39,885 nucleotides of DNA from an uncultured Lachnospiraceae bacterium (GTDB taxonomy: Bacteria; Bacillota; Clostridia; Lachnospirales; Lachnospiraceae): positions 1 through 39,885 of the forward strand of contig CATLCV010000025.1 in NCBI GenBank assembly GCA_949893755.1, read 5' to 3'. Made by a program: the position numbers and the translations under genes. Shown piece by piece: positions 1-7,277 of this stretch. Every line of letters starts with the position of its first letter. Position 1 is the stretch's first letter. The notes under the pieces were generated by a model. The model made no database searches, was not told where the DNA came from, and worked only from the letters and a program-made list of their open reading frames with translations.

Positions 1-958
1 CACGGAGCCGCTTACGGACGCGGAAGCAGGGGCCAAGCTTGCACAGGAGATCGGATATCCGGTGATCGTGAAGGCGGCCCTGGGAGGCGGCGGCAAGGGA
101 ATGCGTGTGGCAGAGACTCCGGAGGACTTTGAGGCCAGCTTCCAAACCGCCCAGAAAGAGGCGCAGATGGCATTCGGGGACGGAACCATGTACCTGGAAC
201 ATTATGTACAGCATCCCCGCCATATCGAATTTCAGATCCTGGCGGATCAATATGGAAATACGATCCACCTGGGCGAGCGGGACTGCTCGATCCAGAGAAA
301 CCACCAGAAGATGATTGAGGAAGCGCCTTCCGCGGCACTGTCCGAGGAACTGCGCGCGCGGATGGGAGAAGCCGCAGTGAGGGCAGCGAAGGCGGCAGGC
401 TACACCAACGCCGGAACGGTAGAATTTTTGCTGGAGAAAAACAATCAGTTTTATTTTATGGAAATGAATACCCGGATCCAGGTGGAGCATCCGGTGACGG
501 AGTGGGTGACAGGGATCGACCTGGTGAAGGAGCAGATCCGCATTGCGGACGGCAGGCGGCTAAGCTATACCCAGCAGGATGTACGGATCACCGGCCACGC
601 CATAGAATGCCGGATCAACGCGGAGAATCCAGAGAAGAACTTCCGTCCGTCTCCGGGAACGATCACGGATATGTACCTTCCCGGCGGAAAAGGCGTGCGG
701 ATCGATGCCGCGATCTATTCCGGATATACGGTGCCGCCCTATTATGACTCCATGCTCGCCAAGCTGATCGTCCATGCCAAGAACCGGAAGGAAGCGATCC
801 GGAAGATGCGCAGCGCATTAGGCGAGGTGATCATTGAAGGAATCGATACCAATGTGGATTATCAGTATGAGATCCTGCACCATCCCGATTTTGTGTCAGG
901 AGATATTGATATTGAATTTATAAATTCTATGTCACACACGGACCAATCACGGCGCTGA
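1..958 (+). CDS. accC: Biotin carboxylase subunit of acetyl-CoA carboxylase (5' truncated)
   Basis: AccC carboxylates the biotin on the carrier protein AccB with ATP and bicarbonate, the first half-reaction of malonyl-CoA synthesis. The reading frame is open from base 2, so the window lacks the N-terminal pre-ATP-grasp domain. The visible part opens in the ATP-grasp domain with the glycine-rich loop GGGGKGMR. It continues with the metal and biotin-site segment EMNTRIQVEHPVTEWVTG and the C-terminal domain (HAIECRINAENP, PYYDSMLAKLI). About 318 residues remain of a family length near 450. The C-terminus (SMSHTDQSRR) looks lineage-specific. The next gene, 94 bases on, encodes the carboxyltransferase, so this is the distal part of a fatty-acid synthesis operon. 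Identity is secure; only the start is missing. Confidence 0.95.
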   Translation, partial: TEPLTDAEAGAKLAQEIGYPVIVKAALGGGGKGMRVAETPEDFEASFQTAQKEAQMAFGDGTMYLEHYVQHPRHIEFQILADQYGNTIHLGERDCSIQRNHQKMIEEAPSAALSEELRARMGEAAVRAAKAAGYTNAGTVEFLLEKNNQFYFMEMNTRIQVEHPVTEWVTGIDLVKEQIRIADGRRLSYTQQDVRITGHAIECRINAENPEKNFRPSPGTITDMYLPGGKGVRIDAAIYSGYTVPPYYDSMLAKLIVHAKNRKEAIRKMRSALGEVIIEGIDTNVDYQYEILHHPDFVSGDIDIEFINSMSHTDQSRR

Positions 959-964
959 TTGGTC
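941..964. other. Perfect 9-bp hairpin spanning the accC stop codon
   Basis: Arms GACCAATCA (941-949) and TGATTGGTC (956-964) flank a 6-base loop CGGCGC. The TGA stop of accC forms the first three bases of the right arm. No T-run follows, so it is not a classical intrinsic terminator; an intercistronic stabilising or processing hairpin is possible. The CCAATCA/TGATTGG core recurs at 27844-27871. Confidence 0.5.
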
Positions 965-1052
965 AGGAGGATGCACATAAATGCTGTAACATGGATAGAG
1001 AAGATGGGCCGTGGGTAAAAGAATGGCAGGCTGAATGTGAGGGAAATGACGG

Positions 1053-2894
1053 ATGAAGCTTCAGAATATGTTTAAGAAAACAAACAGACGGAACCGGAAT
1101 GCATTCGGTGAGTCCCGTCCGGAGGTTCCGGAGGGGCTTCTCCGGAAATGTAATAAATGCGGGGCGGCGATCATTGCGGAGGAGGTACGGGAGGGAAATT
1201 ATATCTGCCCGAAATGCCAGGGATATTTCCGGGTGCATGCCCGCCGAAGGATCGAGATGATCGCGGATCCGGATACCTTTGAGGAGTGGGATGAAGAGCT
1301 TGTGACCTGCAATCCGCTGCAGTTCCGGGGATATGAGGAAAAGGTGGCGGCGCTGCAGGAAAAGACAGGCCTGAGAGAGGCTGTCGTGACAGGCAGGGCC
1401 GAGATTGAAGGTGAGCCTGCGGTGATCGGCGTCTGTGACGGACGGTTTCTGATGGCAAGCATGGGAGAAGCCGTGGGGGAAAAGATCACCCGGGCTGTGG
1501 AGCGCGCCACAAAGGAAAAGCTTCCGGTGATCTTGTTTGCCTGCTCCGGCGGCGCCAGGATGCAGGAAGGAATCATTTCCCTGATGCAGATGGCAAAAAC
1601 CTCTGCCGCGTTGAAACGGCACAGCGACGCGGGACAGCTTTATATCTCCGTGCTGACGGACCCCACCACCGGGGGCGTGACGGCCAGCTTTGCCATGCTG
1701 GGGGATATCATCCTTGCGGAGCCCAATGCCCTCATCGGGTTTGCAGGGCCGAGGGTGATCGAGCAGACCATCGGGGAGAAGCTTCCGAAGGGATTCCAGC
1801 GGTCTGAATTTCTGCTGGAGCATGGCTTTATTGACCGGATCGTGGGCCGGGAAGAGCAGAAAGCGGTGCTCGCGCAGATCCTGAGGATGCATCGTAAGAA
1901 GGGGACGGCAGCAGGCAGTGAGAACAGGGCTGCTGCAGAAGATAGCAGACGGCCGCAGAGTCCGGAAAAACGGGAAGGTTTTGCGGAGGAGAATCCGCAT
2001 GTGCAGATTTTGGAAAAACGGTTTGATCATGCAGGAAATCCGCACATGCAAGTTTCGGAAAAGCAGGCGGTTCTTGCAGAAGAGAATCCGCATACGCGAA
2101 ATGAAGGAAAAAAACGGAATGCCTGGGAGAGCGTGCAGATCTCCCGGAAGAAAGGCCGTCCTGTGGGAAGCGACTACATTTCCCATCTGTTCACAGATTT
2201 TATGGAGCTGCACGGCGACCGGTATTATAAGGATGATCCGGCGGTCGTCGGAGGGCTGGCATATTTTCAGGGGATGCCGGTGACCGTGATCGCGCAGGCC
2301 AAGGGAAAGTCTACCAAAGAAAATGTGGAGCGCAATTTCGGGATGCCCTCCCCGGACGGATACCGCAAGGCGCTGCGCCTTATGAAGCAGGCAGAGAAGT
2401 TTCAGCGTCCGGTGATCTGCTTTGTGGATACGCCCGGGGCGTTCTGCGGTCTGGAAGCGGAGGAGCGGGGACAGGGGGAAGCGATTGCCAGGAACCTGTT
2501 TGAACTCTCAGATCTGAGAACTCCGATCCTTTCCATTATTATCGGAGAGGGCGGCAGCGGCGGGGCGCTTGCCATGGCCGTGGCGGATGAGGTCTGGATG
2601 CTGGAAAATTCCATTTATTCCATCCTTTCGCCGGAAGGCTTCGCAAGTATCCTCTGGAAAGACAGCAAACGTGCGGATGAGGCGGCGGAGGTCATGAAGC
2701 TGACTGCGTTTGATCTGAAAAGCCTTGGCATCATAGAGAAGATCATACCGGAGCCGGCAGATTATACGGAGGAAAATATGGATCCGGTGTGTCAGGCGCT
2801 GGAGTCCGATATTACGTCATTTCTGGAGACGTATTCCAGGATGGGGACGGAAGAACTGACCCGGAAGCGGTATCAGCGTTTTCGGGAGATGTAG
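1053..2894 (+). CDS. accDA: Fused acetyl-CoA carboxylase carboxyltransferase, beta-alpha (AccD-AccA)
   Basis: One 613-residue chain carries both carboxyltransferase subunits, which move CO2 from biotin to acetyl-CoA. The beta (AccD) part covers roughly residues 1-285. It starts with a four-cysteine zinc ribbon (CNKCG...CPKCQ) and includes the crotonase-like core SGGARMQEG and [11 protein letters not shown]. The alpha (AccA) part covers roughly 360-613, from [14 protein letters not shown] through [33 protein letters not shown] and [12 protein letters not shown] to the AccA C-terminal helices. Between them lies a charged linker (about 285-360) built from three degenerate repeats that each contain NPH. 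The start ATG at 1053 follows a GAGGG ribosome site. Separate accD and accA genes are the rule in most bacteria; fusions are known in some Clostridia. I see no internal stop or start suggesting two products. Confidence 0.93.
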   Translation: MKLQNMFKKTNRRNRNAFGESRPEVPEGLLRKCNKCGAAIIAEEVREGNYICPKCQGYFRVHARRRIEMIADPDTFEEWDEELVTCNPLQFRGYEEKVAALQEKTGLREAVVTGRAEIEGEPAVIGVCDGRFLMASMGEAVGEKITRAVERATKEKLPVILFACSGGARMQEGIISLMQMAKTSAALKRHSDAGQLYISVLTDPTTGGVTASFAMLGDIILAEPNALIGFAGPRVIEQTIGEKLPKGFQRSEFLLEHGFIDRIVGREEQKAVLAQILRMHRKKGTAAGSENRAAAEDSRRPQSPEKREGFAEENPHVQILEKRFDHAGNPHMQVSEKQAVLAEENPHTRNEGKKRNAWESVQISRKKGRPVGSDYISHLFTDFMELHGDRYYKDDPAVVGGLAYFQGMPVTVIAQAKGKSTKENVERNFGMPSPDGYRKALRLMKQAEKFQRPVICFVDTPGAFCGLEAEERGQGEAIARNLFELSDLRTPILSIIIGEGGSGGALAMAVADEVWMLENSIYSILSPEGFASILWKDSKRADEAAEVMKLTAFDLKSLGIIEKIIPEPADYTEENMDPVCQALESDITSFLETYSRMGTEELTRKRYQRFREM

Positions 2895-2984
2895 CCTGAT
2901 TGGGAAATACGTCTTGATCGGGAAAGCGGATTGTTCGGAAAATGCGTTTGGCGTAAAACGGCAGACAGTAAGGAGAGTAAAACC

Positions 2985-4018
2985 ATGTGGAAAATCGGAG
3001 ATAAAACGGTCAGGGTTCCCCTGATCCAGGGCGGCATGGGAGTCGGGATCAGCCTGGGGCGGCTGGCGGGAACGGTTGCGGCCCAGGGCGGTGTGGGGAT
3101 CATTTCTACGGCTCAGATCGGATTTCGGGAGATGGATTTTGACCGGGATCCCGGTACAGCCACTCTTCGTGCTGTTAGAAACGAGATGGCGCGGGCGAGA
3201 TCATCGGCTATCATATCCTGGTGGCCCTCCGGGACTATGAGGCCCATGTGCAGGCTGCGGTTGCCGCCGGTGCGGATCTGATCATCTCCGGTGCGGGCCT
3301 TCCTGTGGAGCTGCCCAGGCTGACCCAGGGGAGCAAAACAAAGATCGCGCCTATCGTCTCTACAGAAAAGTCGGCCAAGGTCATTTTGAAATATTGGGAC
3401 AGGAAATATCAGCAGACGGCGGATCTGGTTGTGATCGAAGGGCCGGAAGCCGGGGGGCATCTGGGATTTGACCAGGAGGCTCTGGATTATTACGCAAAAT
3501 CAGATTATATGGAAGAAATCCGGCGCATCCTGGAAGTCGTCCGGGGATATGAGAAGAAATTCGAAAAGAAGATTCCGGTTGTGGCGGCAGGCGGGATCTA
3601 TGACCGGGAAGATGTGGAGCGTGTCATGAAATCCGGCGTGGACGGCGTGCAGGTTGCCAGCCGGTTTGTGACCACGGAGGAATGCGATGCGGATTTCCGC
3701 TATAAGGAGGCTTATATCCGGGCATCCAAAGAGGATATCGTCATTGTAAAAAGTCCGGTGGGAATGCCGGGAAGAGCTATCTTGAATCCTTTCATGAAAC
3801 GTGTTATGCTAGGAGAAAGGATTTCCCATACGCCCTGTCACGGATGTCTGGCAAAATGCAGTCCGGCGGAGATACCATATTGTATTACGGATGCATTAAC
3901 CGCGGCGGCAGAGGGAAGAATAGAAGAAGGGCTGCTATTCTGCGGAGCCAAGGCGTATCGGGCAAAACGGATCGAGACGGTGAGGGAAGTGGTGGAGTCA
4001 CTGTTTCCAGATTCCTGA
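2985..4018 (+). pseudogene. FabK / nitronate monooxygenase-type flavin reductase, frame-disrupted
   Basis: The protein belongs to the FMN-dependent TIM-barrel family containing enoyl-ACP reductase II (FabK) and nitronate monooxygenases. ATG at 2985 starts MWKIGDKTVRVPLIQGGMG, typical of the family. Around 3185-3205 the frame breaks: the upstream frame reads RNEMARAR and then turns to nonsense. The continuation GEIIGYHILVALRDYEAHV, then GADLIISGAGLPVELP, AGGHLGFD and AAGGIYDREDV, lies in another frame that is stopped by a TAG at 3176. The barrel looks a few residues short at the break, so a small deletion is likelier than a single-base error. The C-terminal Cys-rich tail (CHGCLAKCSPAEIPYC) is intact. 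Its place behind accDA and before a MarR gene suggests a fatty-acid role. A sequencing error cannot be excluded. Confidence 0.75.
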
Positions 4019-4140
4019 CTGGATATCCAAGGGAACCCTGGCCATGCAGCCGTTTCATAAGGGATAGAGGCCCCAAAGCCGCCTGTGACTCGGACAGGCG
4101 CGGAAAAATCGCAGTAAAAACTGGAAAGGAGCGGAACGCT

Positions 4141-4611
4141 GTGGATGCATATGAAACAATCAATGATGTTCTGGTGAATTTATTTTATGAGATCCTGGAG
4201 CTGGAAGAGAAAGCGATCATAACGGATGAATTCCGGGATATCAGCAATAATGATATGCATATCATAGAAGCCATCGGGCTGGGGAATGACAGTACGATGT
4301 CCGCGGTTGCCAGGAGGCAGGGGGTTACTGCGGGGTCACTGACCACTTCCATAAACAGTCTGGTAAAGAAGGGGTATGTGGTGCGCAGCCGTTCCGAACA
4401 GGACCGCCGGATCGTGTACATCAGCCTGACGGAGAAGGGAAGGAAGGCGTATTATCATCATGAGAATTTCCACAGGGAGATGATCAATGCGGCTGTGAAG
4501 AATCTGAGCGAAGAGGAGCTCCCGCTTCTGGCCAGGACGTTGAACGGGCTGGCTGTATTTTTCCGGAATTACGGGGAATATAAAGAGGAAGTGTCAGACG
4601 GAACAGGTTGA
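4141..4611 (+). CDS. MarR-family transcriptional regulator, FabT-like
   Basis: A 156-residue winged-helix regulator of the MarR family. The DNA-binding core is MSAVARRQGVTAGSLTTSINSLVKKGYVVRSRSEQDRRIVYISLTEKG: recognition helix TAGSLTTSINSLVKKG, then the wing with the classic D-R-R hairpin. I chose GTG at 4141 because AAGGAG lies 9 bases upstream, and because the frame further upstream only overlaps the previous gene in another phase. Its position at the end of the fatty-acid operon is where FabT-type regulators are found in Firmicutes. Control of membrane lipid synthesis is therefore the best guess, by context rather than by sequence. A 7-bp hairpin (4080-4086 / 4094-4100) without a T-run precedes it. 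Confidence 0.85.
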   Translation: MDAYETINDVLVNLFYEILELEEKAIITDEFRDISNNDMHIIEAIGLGNDSTMSAVARRQGVTAGSLTTSINSLVKKGYVVRSRSEQDRRIVYISLTEKGRKAYYHHENFHREMINAAVKNLSEEELPLLARTLNGLAVFFRNYGEYKEEVSDGTG

Positions 4612-4693
4612 TTCAACAAGCTATTTACATTGCAATAAATTGCATGCAAATGGTCCGTCGAATCGTAGCCGCACAGGTGGAATATTTTTTGAC

Positions 4694-4746
4694 GCTAGTA
4701 CTCCATCCGGCCAGAAATTGAACTCGTGACTGGATGGAGTACTGGC
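4694..4746. repeat. Long inverted repeat (15-bp stem)
   Basis: Left arm 4694-4708 and right arm 4732-4746 pair over 15 bp, with a perfect 12-bp core AGTACTCCATCC / GGATGGAGTACT and one G-T pair. The loop is 23 bases. It lies between convergent genes (MarR regulator and DUF2442 gene), so a bidirectional 3'-end structure is plausible, but no T-run follows on the plus strand. On the minus strand the stem is followed by a short A-rich run, not T-rich. Otherwise 4612-4768 holds nothing I recognise. Confidence 0.5.
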
Positions 4747-4768
4747 GGATTGCAGTAGCACTTTTTCG

Positions 4769-5065
4769 CTATACTGCCATTGAATATTCATAACTATTAT
4801 GATACATAAATTCCGGCGTGCAATCGATATTTCCGTTATTCCACGTAACGACACCGTGATCTACACAAGGATTTTTAAATACGTTTTCTTCCCTTAAAAG
4901 ATTAAAGACTTCTCCTTGTAAAATCGTTGCGTCAAACAATCGCGTTTCACCTGTTGAAAAAGTTATCAGCAGAATCATGTTATCCAATGCTTTTACACTG
5001 GAAATTTTTATATCTGTAACAGGTTCCCCTCCATATACAATACCATTCATAACATACATTTCCAT
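4769..5065 (-). CDS. DUF2442 domain protein
   Basis: A small protein of 98 residues that matches the DUF2442 pattern: an N-terminal beta strand (VTDIKISSVKALDNMILLITFSTGETRLFD) followed by a short helical part (LREENVFKNPCVDHGVVTWNNGNIDCTPEFMYHNS). The family is of unknown molecular function and is often found next to DUF4160 genes, as here. ATG at 5065 lies only about 2 bases from a GGAGAA site; the second ATG at 5059 has better spacing and may be the true start. Base composition is more AT-rich than the fatty-acid and pheST genes on either side, which fits an acquired accessory pair. Toxin-antitoxin-like behaviour has been suggested for such pairs, but nothing in the sequence shows it. Confidence 0.75.
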   Translation of the reverse strand: MEMYVMNGIVYGGEPVTDIKISSVKALDNMILLITFSTGETRLFDATILQGEVFNLLREENVFKNPCVDHGVVTWNNGNIDCTPEFMYHNSYEYSMAV

Positions 5066-5160
5066 TTCTCCTTTTTATAATTTTAGACTTCCTCACATTC
5101 ATTCGAGGGCAGATTGGCGGACAGCATTTTGAGGGATGCTGTGCAGTTGTCATTTCTTCC

Positions 5161-5427
5161 TTATTTCAATGGTTCTATTCTAGACAATGGCCTTTCCCTT
5201 ACAGCATTATTCCAAGCCGCATATAATTCATCTTCATGCAATGCCATCCATCCGGACAGCATTCTATATTGCTTTAATGGTATTTTACCTTCCAATACTT
5301 CACCGTCAAGTGAAACGGATGCCTCATATTCTCCATAATATACATGAACATGCGGTTTATGATGCTTTTCATTATCTTTGAAGATCATTTTTATTATAAT
5401 ACCGTAAAATCTGCTTATTTCGGGCAT
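5161..5427 (-). CDS. DUF4160 domain protein
   Basis: An 88-residue protein with the DUF4160 hallmarks: N-terminal MPEISRFYGIIIKMIF, then the HHKPHVHVYYGEYEASVSLDGEVLEG segment with the conserved P-H-x-H, and a C-terminal helix LHEDELYAAWNNAVRE. The function of the family is unknown. The gene is read first in a two-gene minus-strand unit with the DUF2442 gene (95 bases downstream) and has a strong promoter at 5464-5492. The ATG at 5427 is preceded by GGAGG at suitable distance. The 95-base gap holds a 7-bp hairpin (ACAGCAT / ATGCTGT). Confidence 0.78.
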   Translation of the reverse strand: MPEISRFYGIIIKMIFKDNEKHHKPHVHVYYGEYEASVSLDGEVLEGKIPLKQYRMLSGWMALHEDELYAAWNNAVRERPLSRIEPLK

Positions 5428-5463
5428 TCTATTAGTCCTCCGATTTCCAATAGATTTATTTGT

Positions 5464-5492
5464 ATTATAAAAAAAAAATTCAATTTTTTCAA
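5464..5492 (-). promoter_or_regulatory. Sigma-A type promoter of the DUF4160-DUF2442 unit
   Basis: Read on the minus strand: -35 TTGAAA (5492-5487), 17-base spacer containing a T-tract, -10 TATAAT (5469-5464). It lies about 37 bases upstream of the DUF4160 start. Confidence 0.65.
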
Positions 5493-5600
5493 GCCAAGTT
5501 CCAAAAGAGTTAGATGAATTTTACTTCCCTGAACGGATATTTCATGTTATGATTATTTTGTAGGAAAATATATCAAGTTATATAGAGTTATATAAGGAGG

Positions 5601-5719
5601 GGTGTGAGAGGCTCCGGTAAAACGGTCCTGATGACCAGTATCACGGGGAGAATGCGGGCAGAAGAGCGCTGGCACTGCCGAGGTTTGCCGAATTTGCAGA
5701 GATGCGGCAGTTTCTGTAA
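5601..5719 (+). pseudogene. Remnant of a P-loop ATPase gene (internal deletion)
   Basis: Translation from 5601 gives GVRGSGKTVLMT...GRMRAEERW, a textbook Walker A strand-loop-helix of an AAA-type ATPase. Right behind it, in another frame, is LALPRFAEFAEMRQFL followed by TAA at 5717-5719, which looks like the natural C-terminus of the same sort of protein. The middle, several hundred residues in intact relatives, is missing. A Shine-Dalgarno-like AAGGAGG lies at 5594-5600, but no proper start codon remains. This is read directly from the translation; the ATPase family is inferred from the P-loop alone. Confidence 0.55.
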
Positions 5720-5735
5720 ACGGAAAAAATGGGTA

Positions 5736-5763
5736 TTGACATTCAATCATCCTATGTTAAAAT
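5736..5763 (+). promoter_or_regulatory. Promoter of the pheST T-box transcript
   Basis: TTGACA (5736-5741), 16-base spacer, TAAAAT (5758-5763). Transcription should begin near 5770, which fits the start of the T-box leader. Confidence 0.7.
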
Positions 5764-5769
5764 AGAAAA

Positions 5770-6118
5770 GTATCTGGAATGTATTGATATGTAAAGATAA
5801 ATGAACAGCAAAGGCAATGACCGTGCAGAGTAGAGACTCATTTTCTAACAGAGAGAGAGAATCACCGGCTGAAAGTTCTCTTTAGTTCAGATGACGATCG
5901 AATTTCCCACGTGAGCCGTATTCCTGAACCTGTGTGGCCAAGTGTCTGCGATCGCGGCACGGAGGTTATGGTGAGTATTTATTCACAGCTTCGAAGTAGG
6001 GAATGCCGTAGGCTGTACGTTACACAGCGGCAGAGTGCCCGTGGAGTGTCCATGGGAATCAGGGTGGTACCGCGGATCATGACTTCGTCCCTTTTTGGAG
6101 GGAACGGAGTCTTTTTTT
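5770..6118 (+). promoter_or_regulatory. T-box leader controlling pheST
   Basis: A tRNA-sensing leader. The T-box sequence AGGGTGGTACCGCGG (6061-6075) is unmistakable and pairs with the acceptor end of uncharged tRNA. Upstream are the Stem I landmarks in order: AGTA of the specifier loop (about 5829), the AG-bulge purine run AGAGAGAGA, and the distal-loop GGCTGAAAG. A candidate specifier codon TTC (Phe) sits at 5904-5906. Downstream is the competing terminator at 6081-6118. The Phe specificity agrees with the pheS and pheT genes that follow. The exact specifier position is my reading by eye. Confidence 0.9.
6081..6118 (+). terminator. Intrinsic terminator of the T-box switch
   Basis: A 12-position stem (6081-6092 with 6100-6111, one mismatch, one G-T) closes a short loop and is followed by seven T residues (6112-6118). 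It is mutually exclusive with the antiterminator formed by the T-box. Confidence 0.85.
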
Positions 6119-6220
6119 GTGGAAATTGGGTGATTGCTGTAGCTTAGAAGCTGCTTTTCAGAGAGCGGCAGACATTCAGACGGAATGGAAAATTCTGTAT
6201 CTAAGAAAGGAGAAACCAGA

Positions 6221-7240
6221 ATGAAAGACAGATTGGAACAGATCAAAAAGGAAGCGATCGCGCAGATCCAGGCATCGGATGTGCCGGAAAAGCTCAACGA
6301 CGTGCGTGTGCGTTTCCTGGGGAAGAAGGGGGAACTGACCGCCGTACTCAAGGGAATGAAGGATGTGGCGCCGGAGGAGCGCCCGAAGGTAGGCCAGCTT
6401 GTCAATGAGACCAGGGCGGCCATCGAAGCGATCATGGAAGACACGAAGAAGAAAATGGAAAAGGCGATCCGCGAGGAGAAGCTGAAAGCGGAGGTCATTG
6501 ATGTGACGCTGCCGTCGAAAAAGAACCGTGTGGGCCACCGGCATCCCAACACCATCGCTCTGGAAGAGGTGGAGAGGATCTTCGTGGGAATGGGCTACGA
6601 GGTGGTGGAAGGCCCGGAGGTGGAATATGACCTGTACAATTTTGAAAAGCTGAATATCCCGGCGGACCATCCGGCAAAGGACGAGCAGGATACATTTTAT
6701 ATCAACAAAGACATTGTGCTGCGTACCCAGACCTCCCCGGTGCAGGCCCGTGTCATGGAGCAGGGCAGGCTGCCGATCCGTATGATCGCTCCGGGCAGGG
6801 TATTCCGTTCCGACGAAGTGGATGCGACCCACTCTCCGTCCTTCCATCAGATCGAGGGACTGGTCATTGACAAGCATATTTCCTTTGCGGACCTGAAAGG
6901 AACCCTGGAGGTATTTGCAAAGGAACTGTTCGGGCCGGAGACAAAGACGAAATTCCGTCCCCATCATTTCCCGTTCACGGAGCCAAGCGCGGAGGTGGAT
7001 GTGAGCTGCTTCAAATGCGGCGGAAAGGGATGCCGTTTCTGCAAGGGTTCGGGCTGGATCGAGATCCTGGGCTGCGGTATGGTACATCCCCATGTGCTGG
7101 AAATGTGCGGGATCGACCCGGAGGAATACGGCGGATTCGCGTTCGGCGTGGGACTGGAACGGATCGCGCTCCTGAAATATGAGATCGACGATATGAGGCT
7201 GCTGTATGAAAATGATATCCGTTTCTTAAAGCAGTTCTGA
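6221..7240 (+). CDS. pheS: Phenylalanine-tRNA ligase alpha subunit
   Basis: PheS is the catalytic subunit of the alpha2-beta2 phenylalanyl-tRNA synthetase. At 339 residues it has the usual length. The N-terminal coiled coil ([16 protein letters not shown] onward) binds tRNA. The class II core follows: [34 protein letters not shown], motif 2 region PVQARVMEQ...[24 protein letters not shown], and motif 3 [35 protein letters not shown]. Start ATG 6221 has AAAGGAG 8 bases upstream; an in-frame ATG at 6185 lacks this. The pheT gene follows after 37 bases, and the pair is controlled by the T-box leader. Confidence 0.97.
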   Translation: MKDRLEQIKKEAIAQIQASDVPEKLNDVRVRFLGKKGELTAVLKGMKDVAPEERPKVGQLVNETRAAIEAIMEDTKKKMEKAIREEKLKAEVIDVTLPSKKNRVGHRHPNTIALEEVERIFVGMGYEVVEGPEVEYDLYNFEKLNIPADHPAKDEQDTFYINKDIVLRTQTSPVQARVMEQGRLPIRMIAPGRVFRSDEVDATHSPSFHQIEGLVIDKHISFADLKGTLEVFAKELFGPETKTKFRPHHFPFTEPSAEVDVSCFKCGGKGCRFCKGSGWIEILGCGMVHPHVLEMCGIDPEEYGGFAFGVGLERIALLKYEIDDMRLLYENDIRFLKQF

Positions 7241-7277
7241 GGATCAAAAAAAGAATATAGAAAGTGAGGAATAGATT

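Noticed and set aside
3844..4140. N-terminal extension of the MarR regulator
   Set aside because: The frame is open upstream but overlaps the flavin reductase in another phase and has no family similarity; GTG 4141 with AAGGAG is the natural start.
4621..4854. 77-codon minus-strand frame below the DUF2442 gene
   Set aside because: It overlaps the DUF2442 gene in another phase, runs through the inverted repeat and shows no recognisable family.
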